Shown here piece after piece: positions 46,930-56,592 of a stretch of 64,000 bases of DNA. How positions within the stretch are numbered: the first letter of the stretch is position 1; each line of letters starts with the position of its first letter. The notes beneath the pieces are model-generated. The model made no database searches and was not told the origin of the DNA. It saw only the letters and a list, made by a program, of their open reading frames with translations. Location: contig JAUMIR010000001.1 of the NCBI GenBank assembly GCA_030847615.1, positions 441,184,687 to 441,248,686 on the forward strand. The letters are read 5' to 3'. The stretch is from Gambelia wislizenii (taxonomy: Eukaryota; Chordata; Lepidosauria; Squamata; Crotaphytidae). Made by a program: the position numbers and the translations under genes.

Positions 46930-47470
46930 TGACATGAATGAGGAGAAGGGCGCAGCGGGATGGATGGGGCGGTGGCGCATAAGTGGTTCTGATCGCTTTG
47001 GTAATTCTTTAAATATGGATGCAAGGGGGTGGGGTTGTCCTATCCCCCAAGAGTGTATTATTGGCAGGGGGCGTGCTTCTTCGAGGCGCTGCATGCGCAA
47101 TCCTTCCAGCAAGGCGTCAGCAATGCTCTCTCTGGTTCTCGAAACGGGAGAGAGAAAGCTGTCTGGCTTATGGCACTCGGAGGAATCCGAGGAGACCAAG
47201 GAGAGGGAACGGAGAGGCGGGGGTGGGGACACAACAAGAGAACCTGTTCAGAAGCCAAAGCCCGCCAAGAGTCTCCAGCTGGAATCGTTCAGGGGTGAAG
47301 CAGTTTGGCTAGAAAGCACCTCGGAAGGCTGGAGTGGTAGACGGGAAGGAAGATAATAGAAGCCGGTGGGGGATGGAAGGACATTCCCCGCGCCAGCCTC
47401 GCCGGTGGAGGTAGTGGTGGTTTCGCTTCGTTAGCTTAAATGGCAGGGGTTTAAGAACGGAGTCGTTTCT
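46930..47470. other. CpG-rich intronic patch
   Basis: GC- and CpG-rich relative to its surroundings, with purine-rich stretches. Overlapping open frames on both strands (up to 140 codons) carry no known motif. It could be a regulatory island of NKX2-8 or an alternative first exon, but nothing in the sequence proves either. Confidence 0.35.
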
Positions 47471-49483
47471 ACTCAGCACAGAAAGGCCCTAGATTTTCTC
47501 CAAGATGCACGGGGCCAAAAGGATGGTGAAGAAGCCGGTTTTGAAAGCGTGGCTTCGGCTGGAACAATAACCCAGCTACCCACTAGTAGTAGAGAAGGGG
47601 GTGGCTTGCTTTGCTTACGGTTTCCAAAGGGGTTGATTTCAATGAAATCGGGAGCAAAGCTCCCACGCCGACCCCCCCCCCCACGACGGAGCTGAGAAGC
47701 TGGAGAGAAATCTAACGGCTTCTAATGGAGTAATAGAACCCACTTTCTCAGCTGCCAAATTCTTAGGCGGATTCCGTGAGGATCCCGCCATACCCAATGG
47801 GACTTGCTTCTGAACAAGTGTGCATGGGATTGGGTCCCACGTCAAGCCGAAAGCTGCTCCCAAATCCTGACAACGGGTGGGGGTGGGGGGGATCGACTCC
47901 AGCCTCTTACCTTTTAGAAAGCTATGGGAGAACAGGAGTCTGTTAAAATGGGGGAGGGTGTGGATTTCGTTAATCCCCTGCCCTAAAGAAATTCCCTTTA
48001 TAATTTGAGCAAACGGCGTGGAGGGGGCTTCCATAGAAATCACTGGTCAGCCCAAGATGAGTACTATCCCGTTCATTTCTTTGGGAAAGCGCTCTTTGTT
48101 GCAATCCAATACCCCATTGGATGGGACTGACTTCTGAGAAAACATCCCTAGATATACACTCCTAATTTCCCATTGAAACCAAAGCGCCCTTCACGGCGTG
48201 ATCGTATGGGTTCTACTCAGAAATAAATTCCATTGAGTTCCATGGGTTTACTTTCAGTTAAGTGGTACAGGGGTCTCAGCTTTCAAATGCTAAACTTTGG
48301 CTGGATTAAATTTGATTAACAACCTCCTGGAGGTGAGAAAAACAGACGTAGTGCTTGGATATACTGCGTTGTGAAAGGGATGAAAATTCGAATGAAAGGT
48401 GGATCGGGCCATTTGTTCTCGTATTGTCGTCGTCTTCGGTTACAGCATAAATTAGTTATAAAGGATCATAGTTATGCACAGTCCCTTCACGCTCAATACA
48501 AGCACAGAAATAGACTACATTCTGACTTTTGCCAGTATTTGAGGGACATCGCCTAGGAGAATAAGATCATGTTTACTCGCTGAACATTACTTATGATGTG
48601 GCATAAATCATTCTGTGTGTCAGGGCGGCAGACAGAAAACATTATTTGTAACGACTGTAAATAAACTGAGACTCTGAAGGAAGTTAACGCAAGGAAGGGA
48701 GGGAAGATATGTTCTCACCGGTCTGGATGAATTATGTATATAAACAAATAGATTCTACGTTATCTAATAATAATGGTAATAATGAGATTTATAACACCTG
48801 TGATTGATATATACATTGTGCTGTTATGACCTCACTGACCAGTTTTTTTCCTCCCTAAAAAAATAAATAATATCTTAAAATTATGTGGACTTTCTTTGCT
48901 TCTGTACAAATCCTCTCCCACCGCAAGACTGCAAATAAAGATCAGTTTAAAAGAATAAGAAGGTTAATAGCCTTAAGAAAAGCTTTTCAATTGTTTAATA
49001 AGCCAATATTCGCTTTAAACACATGTTAGGTCAATGCAGTTAGCTTCCTAGAAGATGTACTGTAGAGTAACACCGCGAATTTATTGTAGAATATGATAGA
49101 TTTCGTCGGTAAGCCATCCTATCAATGCCGGGGGGGGGAGTTAAGGCAATACTGGATATTCTTTTAAAAGCAACGAAAATAAATCCTTTACAGATGATAA
49201 GGTAGTAGTTCATTTGTACGTGTATAGTGTATATGTATATCTGTACATAGGCATGACAGGACACATCCTTCTGAGATCCAAAACAACCTAGTCGGAACTG
49301 CTGGTTTTGTACTGAGATATAGATGTATAGTATATGTCGGGGTATGTCCTTGTGTTCATATACTGTACTTATCAATTTATCTCTATTCTTTTAACCTAGA
49401 CTAGGCCAAACATTATCCTAACCGAAGCAGCCACCATTTCAAAGCAGAATAGAGCTAATAATAATAATAATGGTTGGAATTCT
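47471..49483. other. Intronic, mostly unique; small repeats
   Basis: Short AATGGGACTTGCTTCTGA-like blocks near 47797 and 48122 belong to a common amniote palindromic repeat class. A guanine run is at 49129. No exon is recognised. Conservation of parts of this stretch cannot be judged here. Confidence 0.4.
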
Positions 49484-49592
49484 ACTGGTCAGTTCCAGCT
49501 AGAATAGACCCGCTGAATCCATTAATAAATGGTGAGTCAACACATAGGTAAATCTAATTGATTCAACGGGTCTACTCTGGTTAGGACTAACA
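49484..49592. repeat. Palindromic dispersed repeat, copy 4 of 5
   Basis: CTAGAATAGACCCGCTGAAT faces ATTCAACGGGTCTACTCTGG. The inner block is in the opposite orientation to copy 3. Confidence 0.8.
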
Positions 49593-50035
49593 ATAGAATA
49601 AAAACTTTAAAATCCAAGGGGACGTGTTTCTTGTTTTCTGAGTCCTGACGCGTGGGTTTCTGTGTGTCCATGTACACCCCAGTCGCCTCTCCCTCTTTCT
49701 CGTAGGAAAAAGGTAGGCAAGGCTCCCTAGAATTTCCTCGCGGCTCTTGGGGCCGACGAGTGATGAAGGACAGTCAATAGACAACTACATTCGCTCCCTC
49801 CTCCCTGTTCCCTCGATTCCTTTTCTGTGCGCGATCTGACCCTTCCTCTACCTGCCCTCCCTGGGAGGCCCACCTTGCTCCGCTTCCCACGAGCCCCTCG
49901 CCCGTCCTTCTACCTCCCCGGGTCTCCTCCGAGGAAACTGCGTCGGGCCCTCTCTTTTTTCCTGCCCGGAGGGATCGGAGCCCTTGCCGCCGTCCCCCCC
50001 CCCGCCCGCGCTCACTCACTCGCTCACTCACTCAC

Positions 50036-50207
50036 ACAGATAATGGCTCCGGTCGGTTTCCATCCACTCCCGAAACGGGGAGCCTCCGTCGTCGCCGTCG
50101 GTGGGCTCGGGCTGCTTGGCGCTGCTGGGGCCGCCGCTGCCGTCGGGCTCGGGCAAATCCAACAGGCTGCGCACCGTGAAGCTGATCCGGCTGCCCACGG
50201 CGGCCAT
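50036..50207 (-). CDS. NKX2-8: NKX2-8 exon 1 (start codon, TN motif)
   Basis: First coding exon of NKX2-8, encoding residues 1-57 plus one base. The start ATG at 50207-50205 lies in CCGCCATGG, a strong initiation context, and gives MAAVGSRISFTVRSLLDLPE, which lines up with the mammalian N-terminus. SFTVRSLLDLPE (residues 9-20) is the TN motif, the Groucho-type co-repressor contact of NK proteins. The exon ends TATCTGT before donor GTGAGT. Another in-frame ATG at 50288 would add 27 Pro/Arg-rich residues without counterpart in the family, so the second ATG was chosen. The exon sits in a CpG island, with exon 2 almost 14 kb away. Together the exons make 234 codons plus stop (705 bases). Confidence 0.92.
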
Positions 50208-50346
50208 GGCGGAGAGGCGCGGGGGGATGCGCGGGGACGCGCGGCCGGAGGGAAGTGGCGGGGCGCCCGGCGGGTGGAGGAGGCTCATCCCCGCTTCCCC
50301 GCCGCCCGCCGCCGGGAGATTAGTGTCGCTTACCGAGGGGACTCCT

Positions 50347-50355
50347 GTTTATACC
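50347..50355 (-). promoter_or_regulatory. NKX2-8: Candidate TATA box of NKX2-8
   Basis: GGTATAAAC on the minus strand, 140 bases upstream of the start codon, with a GGGGCGGG box immediately upstream (about 50363-50370). A start of transcription near 50320 would leave a 5' UTR of roughly 110 bases. Prediction only. Confidence 0.5.
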
Positions 50356-50602
50356 AACACAGCCCGCCCCGCCGTCAACACAGGGGCTGCTTTCACTCCG
50401 TCCCTGTCCAGGGGGCTCCTAAGGACCTGAATTAGTCAAGTGCGAAAGCTCTAATGGGAGAGAGGGCGACCTCCTCCTTCCACCACCAACCCCCCCCCAC
50501 CCGGGCTGGCCACGCACCCACCCACCCACCCTCCTTGCGCCCCCCCCTTTCCCTCTCACCCAGAGAATCCTCCCCAAAGCCAGCAGGAAGCGGCCTTCAG
50601 TA

Positions 50603-50670
50603 TTCCAGATTCTGTCTGATTAGGCCAAAGTGGGAACAGATAATGGGGATTGTTCGCCCTGAATAACGTC
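50603..50670. promoter_or_regulatory. AT-richer block inside the island, possible enhancer
   Basis: A stretch of balanced composition (CTGTCTGATTAGGCCAAAGT, CAGATAATGGGGATTGTTC) within an otherwise GC-rich region about 400-460 bp upstream of the start codon. It contains GATA-like (AGATAA) and SOX/Forkhead-like (ATTGTT) words. Function is inferred from composition only. Confidence 0.3.
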
Positions 50671-51575
50671 TTGGGTGGCATGGAGAGCCGGGAGAGGGGG
50701 GGCGACCAGCAGCCGCCCTCGCCAGCCCCCCCCCGCCCCTCCGCCTTCGCCCTCTCGGGGCACACAAAGTGCCCTCCGCCTCGCAGGAACCGCCGCCGCC
50801 GCCCTGGGCCGGGAAGGGGCTTGGCTGCCTGGGGGCCTCCTCTTCTCCCACCCAGCCCACGCCTCGTCCTTTTCACGAGAAGGCCGCAGTTCGGGCATTG
50901 TTTTTCTTTCTCCGTGTTTGGGAAGCGCTTCTTCGGAAGCCAAAAGGCTTCAAGTTGCCAGCGTGGGTGCGCCTTCCTCGCCTTCCCCTTTGGCTTCTCG
51001 GTCCCTTTCTTTTGTTCCTTCTCTTCCTCCTCCTTTCCTTGAGCCTCTGCGTTCCCCTCTCTCTCTCTCTCTCGCTCTTTTTAAAAATGGGTCGTCTTCG
51101 CACCTCAAGAGCCAGGCTTTACGGGGCCCGTTTCCTACTCTCCCTTTCCCCCTGCAGAGCTGCAGCCTTCCTCTCTCCTAAACTCCCTCCAAAGCCCTGG
51201 AATCCGCTTCCCCTTGCCCAAGGAGGCCCCTCATCCTTAGCCAGCTAGTCTGGCGATCCACAGAAGTCCTTTATTTAAAAAAAAAATATGCACCAGTTAC
51301 CTGGAGCGGAGCCTTTGATCCACTTACCTGGGCACTTGAAAAGGCGCATCTAAGAGTGTGCTGGAGAAGGTGTGACCCATATCAGAGAATGTTTTTGCTG
51401 ATCTTCCTGAGACGCGGCGCTGGCCCTCGCCACTCCCCTTAGCGCACTTATTGGCGAGTAAATTCCCCTGGAAGCCCACGCCGTGTGGAGAGACAGCCGA
51501 TGGGCTTCTGCGCCTCTGGCGCGTCGGTCAAAGCCGTCGGGTTGGAGCCTCTGCCTGTAAATGCGGGCGCATCGC
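50671..51575. other. GC-rich upstream region, no gene recognised
   Basis: Rest of the CpG island and its right shoulder. Long open frames on both strands are expected from composition and carry only low-complexity residues. A CT run is near 51056-51072. Confidence 0.5.
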
Positions 51576-51637
51576 CAGGTTCGCCTTAAGAGGCTCCATG
51601 AGTCGGAAACGACTAGAAGGTACACAACAACAAAAAG
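51576..51637 (+). mobile_element. Sauria SINE tail
   Basis: CCAGGTTCGCCTTAAGAGGC, GAGTCGGAAACGACTAGAAG and ACACAACAACAA, the 3' end of the SINE. The 5' part is missing. Confidence 0.85.
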
Positions 51638-51741
51638 CCTAGGGACGTTTGGGAGAGGGACCAACACCCTGGGCTGGGTTGCTGGCAAGTGGTGGAGAAA
51701 TCCACCCCTTTTTTAAAAATATCCAAAGGAGAGGAGATTTT

Positions 51742-51945
51742 TGTTTGTTGTTTCCCACTTATGGCGACCCTAAGGCGAACGTATCACGGAGTTTTCTTGG
51801 TAAAATTTGTTCCAAGGGGGGGTTACCTTTGCTTTTTTGTGAGGCCGAGAGAGCGTGACTTGGGCTTCCATGGCCGAGCGGGGATTCGGACCCTGTTCTC
51901 CAGAGTCGTAGTCTAACGCTCAAACCACTACACCATGCTGGCTGT
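51742..51945 (-). mobile_element. Sauria SINE
   Basis: Reverse orientation, close to full length: ACTTATGGCGACCCTAAGGC, GAGAGAGCGTGACTTGG, CGGGGATTCGGACCC (B box reversed) and CTCAAACCACTACACCATGC at the head. Rather many CpGs remain, suggesting a younger copy. Confidence 0.9.
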
Positions 51946-52310
51946 AGGTATGTTTTAGCACTATCTCAATCGAATAGCCTCACCTCTTGCTGCCGGGACC
52001 CTGCTTATGTAAGAAAATAAAAGCAAAATCTCAGGCTAACTGAAGCTCAGATTAAAAAATATATACGAAAGGATACGTTCACTGTACGTTTTTTAGAATT
52101 GCGAGGTTATCTTGAGCAGTGTGGAAGTATAAGGAAGGTCAATCAATCAGGGCTGACCGGAACACAGTAAGGAAAGTCTACTGAGAACGAATTCCCAACA
52201 GCAGAATTAAAGAATAGGTAGTCTTTGCCCACAAGCTCAATAGGCTGGTCTGGTTTGATGTGTTGTATATCTACCCTTTGGTCTAAGGGTATTGACACTT
52301 ATTGACACTT
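51946..52310. other. Nothing recognised
   Basis: Short intergenic stretch without recognisable features. Confidence 0.5.
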
Positions 52311-52503
52311 CCACTACACAATTATAGTGCTATGATTCCATTTTAACTGCCTATGGACTCCTGGGGTTTGTAATTTAGGGAGGCAGGAGAAGTCTCTGGC
52401 TGGGAATTCCAAGTACCCCTCCCAAAACTGCAAATCCCAGAATTCCATAGGATATTGTCATGGCACTTATAAAAGCATCATGGCGCTATAACTGTGTAGC
52501 GTG
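52311..52503. mobile_element. Palindromic hAT-like MITE
   Basis: CACTACACAATTATAGTGCT at the left faces GCGCTATAACTGTGTAGCGT at the right, with inner arms GACTCCTGGGGTTTGTAATT and AACTGCAAATCCCAGAATTC. Same family as 55528-55704. An 8-bp duplication was not established. Confidence 0.75.
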
Positions 52504-53003
52504 AAAGAGGCCCTCAAAAGAACCGTGGCCTTTTTAGTCAAAATTCATACAAATACTAGCTCTTCTCCAATGACGCCCGCTATTAAAACTGGAAATGACA
52601 CTACAGTTCCGCCTGGCGAAGTACCTTTCCATTTGAGTCTGTGCTTTTTGCGTAGTAGATTTGATAGTAGATGCCGGACGCGAATGTGTAATCTCAGAGT
52701 CATTCAATGGAAACCAGGTATCTTTCTTCCTTGTCAGAACCCAGATTTCTTCTCTCTTGAATCGGGACAAATGTTTGGTTCCGGATCCGTACCTAGAATG
52801 GCAAGAACAGCGAGGTCCCCCACTGAGCCCCTTTCTCAGGAGAAACGATTAGAAATACAATTCAAAGTCCACAGACTAATTAGTAATGAAAGAAGAAATA
52901 GTTACCGATCTTTCCTACCCCACCACTGAATCAACCTGCTGAGTGCCAACTCAACTCCCGGCTGGATCGTAAGCGTACACTAGTTTCAGATGAATTCTCC
53001 TGT
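52504..53003. other. Nothing recognised
   Basis: A 142-codon plus frame at 52501-52929 begins inside the MITE and has no recognisable domain. Confidence 0.5.
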
Positions 53004-53218
53004 TGTGTGCCTTCAAATCGTTTTCGACTTATGATGACCCTCTCATGGGGTTTTCTTGGCAAGATTTTTGTTCAGAGGGAGTTTGCCTTTGCCATTGCCT
53101 TCCTCTGAGGCTGAGAGTGTGACTTGCCCAAGGTCACCCAGGGGGTTTCCATGGCTGAGCGGAGATTCAAACCCTGCTCTCCAGGAGTCACACTCAAATC
53201 ACTACACCACACCGGCTC
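53004..53218 (-). mobile_element. Sauria SINE, full length
   Basis: Reverse orientation: GTTGTGTGCCTTCAAATCG, GGGGTTTTCTTGGCAAGATT, GTGACTTGCCCAAGGTCACC, GAGATTCAAACCCTGCTCTC (B box reversed) and AATCACTACACCACACCGGC (head). All SINE parts are present. Confidence 0.93.
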
Positions 53219-54029
53219 ACTAATTGGGCAACTTTCGACTGAAGTCCTGGGAGCGATTAAGTCTGATAGAACTCCTTGGAACTTACTCCTGAAAAAATAG
53301 GATTCGGATCAGGGCTGTCTAATACATTCTGTTGCCTGAGGCAGGGACGCAAATGATGCCCTTCCCACCCCCATACAAATCATAGTAATGCACAGTATTC
53401 CAGGCCAGGCAAGTTCTGCCGACACAGGAAAGAAACATTTCTCCTTGGCACCTCCCCGCTAGTAAAAACGAAGTACAATAATAACAAAAAGACGAAGTAA
53501 CAATTTGCTACTCTTTTGCTGATACACCAAATCTGCGAGCTAAGGAAACCCCTCACTCTTTCTAATGGTAGGGCCGGTCCTGTTAAGGATGCACTCACTG
53601 TACTGCCAGGTGTCTTCATGATCCCGAAGAACGTACAATATATCTCGGAGCTGGCTTGCGATCTCATGTTGGAGACCACCACCAAGAAAAAGAAAAGTGG
53701 TAAGTGGCTGTAATTCCTGAATGGGGTGTTTTCGTTTTTGCTGGGTTGCATCTCGCTTATTCATCACACTGATTTAATTGTGAGCAACTGAAATGTGGAG
53801 AGGGGGATCAATTTTCTCCCAATTGTAGGTAGAGGCGGAAACTTACTCTGGTTCCCTTGTCTCGTTCTGAATTACTCCTGCCTGAGGTTTCTGTTTTGAA
53901 CGAGCCTTCTCGGTGGAAGGAGAAGCGTTGTACTACCAAAAAAATCTCTCATCTAAATAAAAGTAACTTTTAAAAATCCCACTGAGCAGTCTTGCCTTCA
54001 AGTCAGATTTATACTAAGTGGAACTTTTG
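53219..54029. other. Nothing recognised
   Basis: No gene or repeat named. The 123-codon minus frame at 53380-53751 has hydrophobic stretches but no family resemblance. Confidence 0.45.
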
Positions 54030-54222
54030 GGAAGCCACTGAGTGACCTGCGACAAGTCACACTCTTCCAGCCTCGGAGGTAGAGTGACAACCCCCACAAC
54101 AGTTTTGCCAGTGTTTGACAAAGTCAACAACCCCCACAACAGTTTTGCCAAGAAACTCCGCGTGATAGGTTCACCTTAGGGTCGAGGTAACTCAGAAATT
54201 ACTTGAAGGCACACAACAACAA
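54030..54222 (+). mobile_element. Sauria SINE, rearranged
   Basis: Body and tail of the SINE (CACTGAGTGACCTGCGACAA, CGTGATAGGTTCACCTTAGG, TTGAAGGCACACAACAACAA). The segment ACAACCCCCACAACAGTTTT is present twice in tandem. The head is missing. Confidence 0.85.
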
Positions 54223-54787
54223 ATTCGTGAGTAATTCATCCAGCTTCGACTGATCTGATGGCTGAAGATGGTTCTTTATTCCCACTGCTGTCCTGGTTCT
54301 GTGTATACATGCTTTTGACTGTTGGGATATATAGTTGCAATCCAATATTCTGACTTGTTTAACTGCTGAAAGTGTTAAATGCTGAATGTAAACAGAAAGG
54401 ATGAGATAACTTTCTGTTGTAATGTGAGTGCCTTCCGGAGAAGGAGGTCTTTTAAGTACAGTATCTGTTTTGGAAGCCACCAGCCATCAAGATGTCCTAG
54501 AGACAACTTGTCTCAGGACACAACTCCTGCATGTTTTTGTTCTTAGAAATGTAGCTTTCAAGATATATTTTGTTATTCTGGTCTACTTTCAAGTTATTAC
54601 TGCTATGGTCTTTGAGATGCATATGACGCTCACGAGTAAAGTGTTTTTTTCTGTTTTATAAGCTACATTTGACTACTTTGATACTTTTAAGCTAGTGTGT
54701 GGAAAGGGGGGATGAACTGGGTGAATGGCTATTTAAAACCTGTGTGTTTGGAATTAGTTCGTTTTTCCTGTGCATGTATCTTTAAAT
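54223..54787. other. Nothing recognised
   Basis: AT-rich intergenic sequence; open frames are short and unconvincing. Confidence 0.45.
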
Positions 54788-54862
54788 AGTCATCAGCGCG
54801 CTTGCAGAAAACGCAGGATGAGTCCTTCCTGAATCTTCGTTTGCGAAGAAAAGCCAGAGAGA
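54788..54862 (+). mobile_element. LINE 3' tail (same family as 45754-46262)
   Basis: CATCAGCGCGCTTGCAGAAA, GGATGAGTCCTTCCTGAATC and TTCGTTTGCGAAGAAAAGCC match the end of the LINE at 46190-46258 almost base for base, followed by a GA run. Extreme 5' truncation. Confidence 0.85.
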
Positions 54863-55527
54863 GAGAGATCTTTAAATAGTAACTCTGTTACGTGTGCTTA
54901 CAAAGGGGATTAAAGCCAACCTTTTGGCACCGATTTTAAAGGTCTCCCCAGTATAGCACAGGGGTAATAACAATAATCCCCATTATTGATTGTTTGGAGA
55001 TCCAGAGAAGCAGTTCCTTATTCGTCCCTACCCCTGTATACATTATTGGATTCTGCTGGTCCATTTGGAAGGACCTTGAACCCATAAAGCTTTGGCCCGG
55101 ATGGGTACTGATGCCATCTGACAGAGGAGCCTCTTCTGGTTCTAGGAATGTATGGTTTGGGATGGCTCACAAAGCCTCATTCGTTTTGTCGATCCCTGTC
55201 CCCCTGCAGCTGAGTGTAAGAAGCTGACCACTGTGAATAAGGACCCCAAACCTGAGAACCGGCAGGCTTTAACAGTCCTATAAAATAAAACCCCTTGCAC
55301 TGAAATCTCTTAGAGGCAATATAAATGTAACGTAAAATTTAATCTGCTAAAGATTTGCTTGAAAGCATAAAAGGAGAGATTCCCCCTCCTATGGAATTGG
55401 TTTCAATGGGATTATCCAGATTAAGTAACAAACTAAAGTGATTGCACCTGTCAGTGGTTTCTCTATTGTCTAGCAATGCAGGTTTCCAGCTCAGAAAGAA
55501 ATGGAATACAAGCCAAAATTCTATGGG
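54863..55527. other. Nothing recognised
   Basis: Apparently unique intergenic sequence. Confidence 0.45.
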
Positions 55528-55704
55528 CACACTAGACAATTATCACTATGATTCCACTTTAACTATCCTGGCTGAATCCTATGGAGTCCTGGGGTTTGTA
55601 GTTTGATGAGACACTAGAGCTCCCCTAAACAGCAAATTCCTTGATTCCTTATGATGGAACCATGACAGTTAAAGTGCAACCATAGTGCAACAACTATATA
55701 GTGT
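55528..55704. mobile_element. Palindromic hAT-like MITE
   Basis: CACACTAGACAATTATCACT faces AACTATATAGTGTG; inner arms CTATGATTCCACTTTAACTA and AGTTAAAGTGCAACCATAGT. Same family as 52311-52503. Confidence 0.75.
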
Positions 55705-55740
55705 GGAAGAGCCATGCCTTGCTACTGACTCTAAGAGGTA

Positions 55741-56130
55741 GAATCATAGAGTTGGAAGAGACCACGAGGGGCATCCAGTCCAACCCCCTGCCATACAGGA
55801 ATACACAATCAAATCATTCCTGACAGATAGCCATCCAGCCTCTGTTTAAAAACAGAAGAAGGAGACTCCACCACACTCCAAGGCACTGTATTTCACTTCC
55901 AAACAGCTCTTACTGTCAGGAGGTTCTTCCTAATGTTTAGGCGGAAGCTCTTTTTCTATAGTTTGAACCCATTGCTCCGTGTCCTAGTCTGTGGAGCAGC
56001 AGAAAACAAGCTTGTTCCATCCTCACTATGACATCACTTCAAATATTTAAACATGGCTATCATCTCACCTTTCAACCTTCTCTTCTCCAGACTAAACATG
56101 CCCAGCTCCCTAAGTCACTCTTCATAGGAC
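55741..56130 (-). mobile_element. CR1 LINE 3' end
   Basis: Starts AGAATCATAGAGTTGGAAGA in plus coordinates and continues through CCATCCAGTCCAACCCCCTG to the degraded ORF2 end (TCTTCTCCAGACTAAACATG). 5'-truncated near 56130. Confidence 0.9.
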
Positions 56131-56592
56131 ATGGTGGGGCTGAAGCTTGATTGTTCCATATACCCTTTTATATTGTAAGCATGGCACAGCTAGTCAGCTT
56201 TCTGCTGGACCTTGCAACTTGAAATACAAGTAACTGGATTCATATTCTACTGTATGATCAGGGCTAACTGTACAATTAGGCAGAATGAGGTGGCTGCCTC
56301 AGACTGCAAAGTTTGGATATGATAAGGCAGCAAATTGTTAATTATCCAATTTGTTTTTATTGTACTTTTGCTGCAAGGGAGCTCCAAGGAGAGGTATTTG
56401 TGCGGTTTTCTGTTGTTCTGGGTCAAAACAACTTGGCTGACCTGGAATATTATGCAGTTTGACTTGAGCAGGTGGGAGGCACCATTTGCTGCTACACCTC
56501 AGGCAGCAAAATGTCTTCGGCCAAACTAATTGTATTGTATCATCCTGTGCTGTGCTGCATTGCTATGTTAGATATATTTTTGTACGTTGTTT
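56131..56592. other. Nothing recognised
   Basis: No named repeat or exon. A CTGGAATATTATGCAG stretch near 56440 is unremarkable. Confidence 0.45.

Larger units (their letters stand above)
36039..50035 (-). other. NKX2-8: NKX2-8 intron, transposon-filled
   Basis: Single phase-1 intron with donor GTGAGT (50035-50030) and acceptor TTAG (36042-36039). It is 13,997 bp. Recognised mobile elements (solo LTR, copia, BovB, LINE end, SINE, MITEs) cover well over half. The donor starts a GTGA repeat and the acceptor is preceded by a CT repeat at 36086-36064. Confidence 0.9.
49800..51250. promoter_or_regulatory. NKX2-8: CpG island over NKX2-8 exon 1 and promoter
   Basis: Dense CpG and GC from about 49.8 to 51.25 kb, centred on exon 1. 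This is typical of promoters of developmental homeobox genes. Boundaries are by eye. Confidence 0.75.

Noticed and set aside
50208..50288. Upstream in-frame ATG extending NKX2-8 by 27 residues
   Set aside because: Poor match to the family N-terminus; the ATG at 50207 has a strong context and the conserved start.
49827..50435. 202-codon plus frame opposite NKX2-8 exon 1
   Set aside because: Antisense shadow in a CpG island; Ala/Arg/Pro-rich with no domain.
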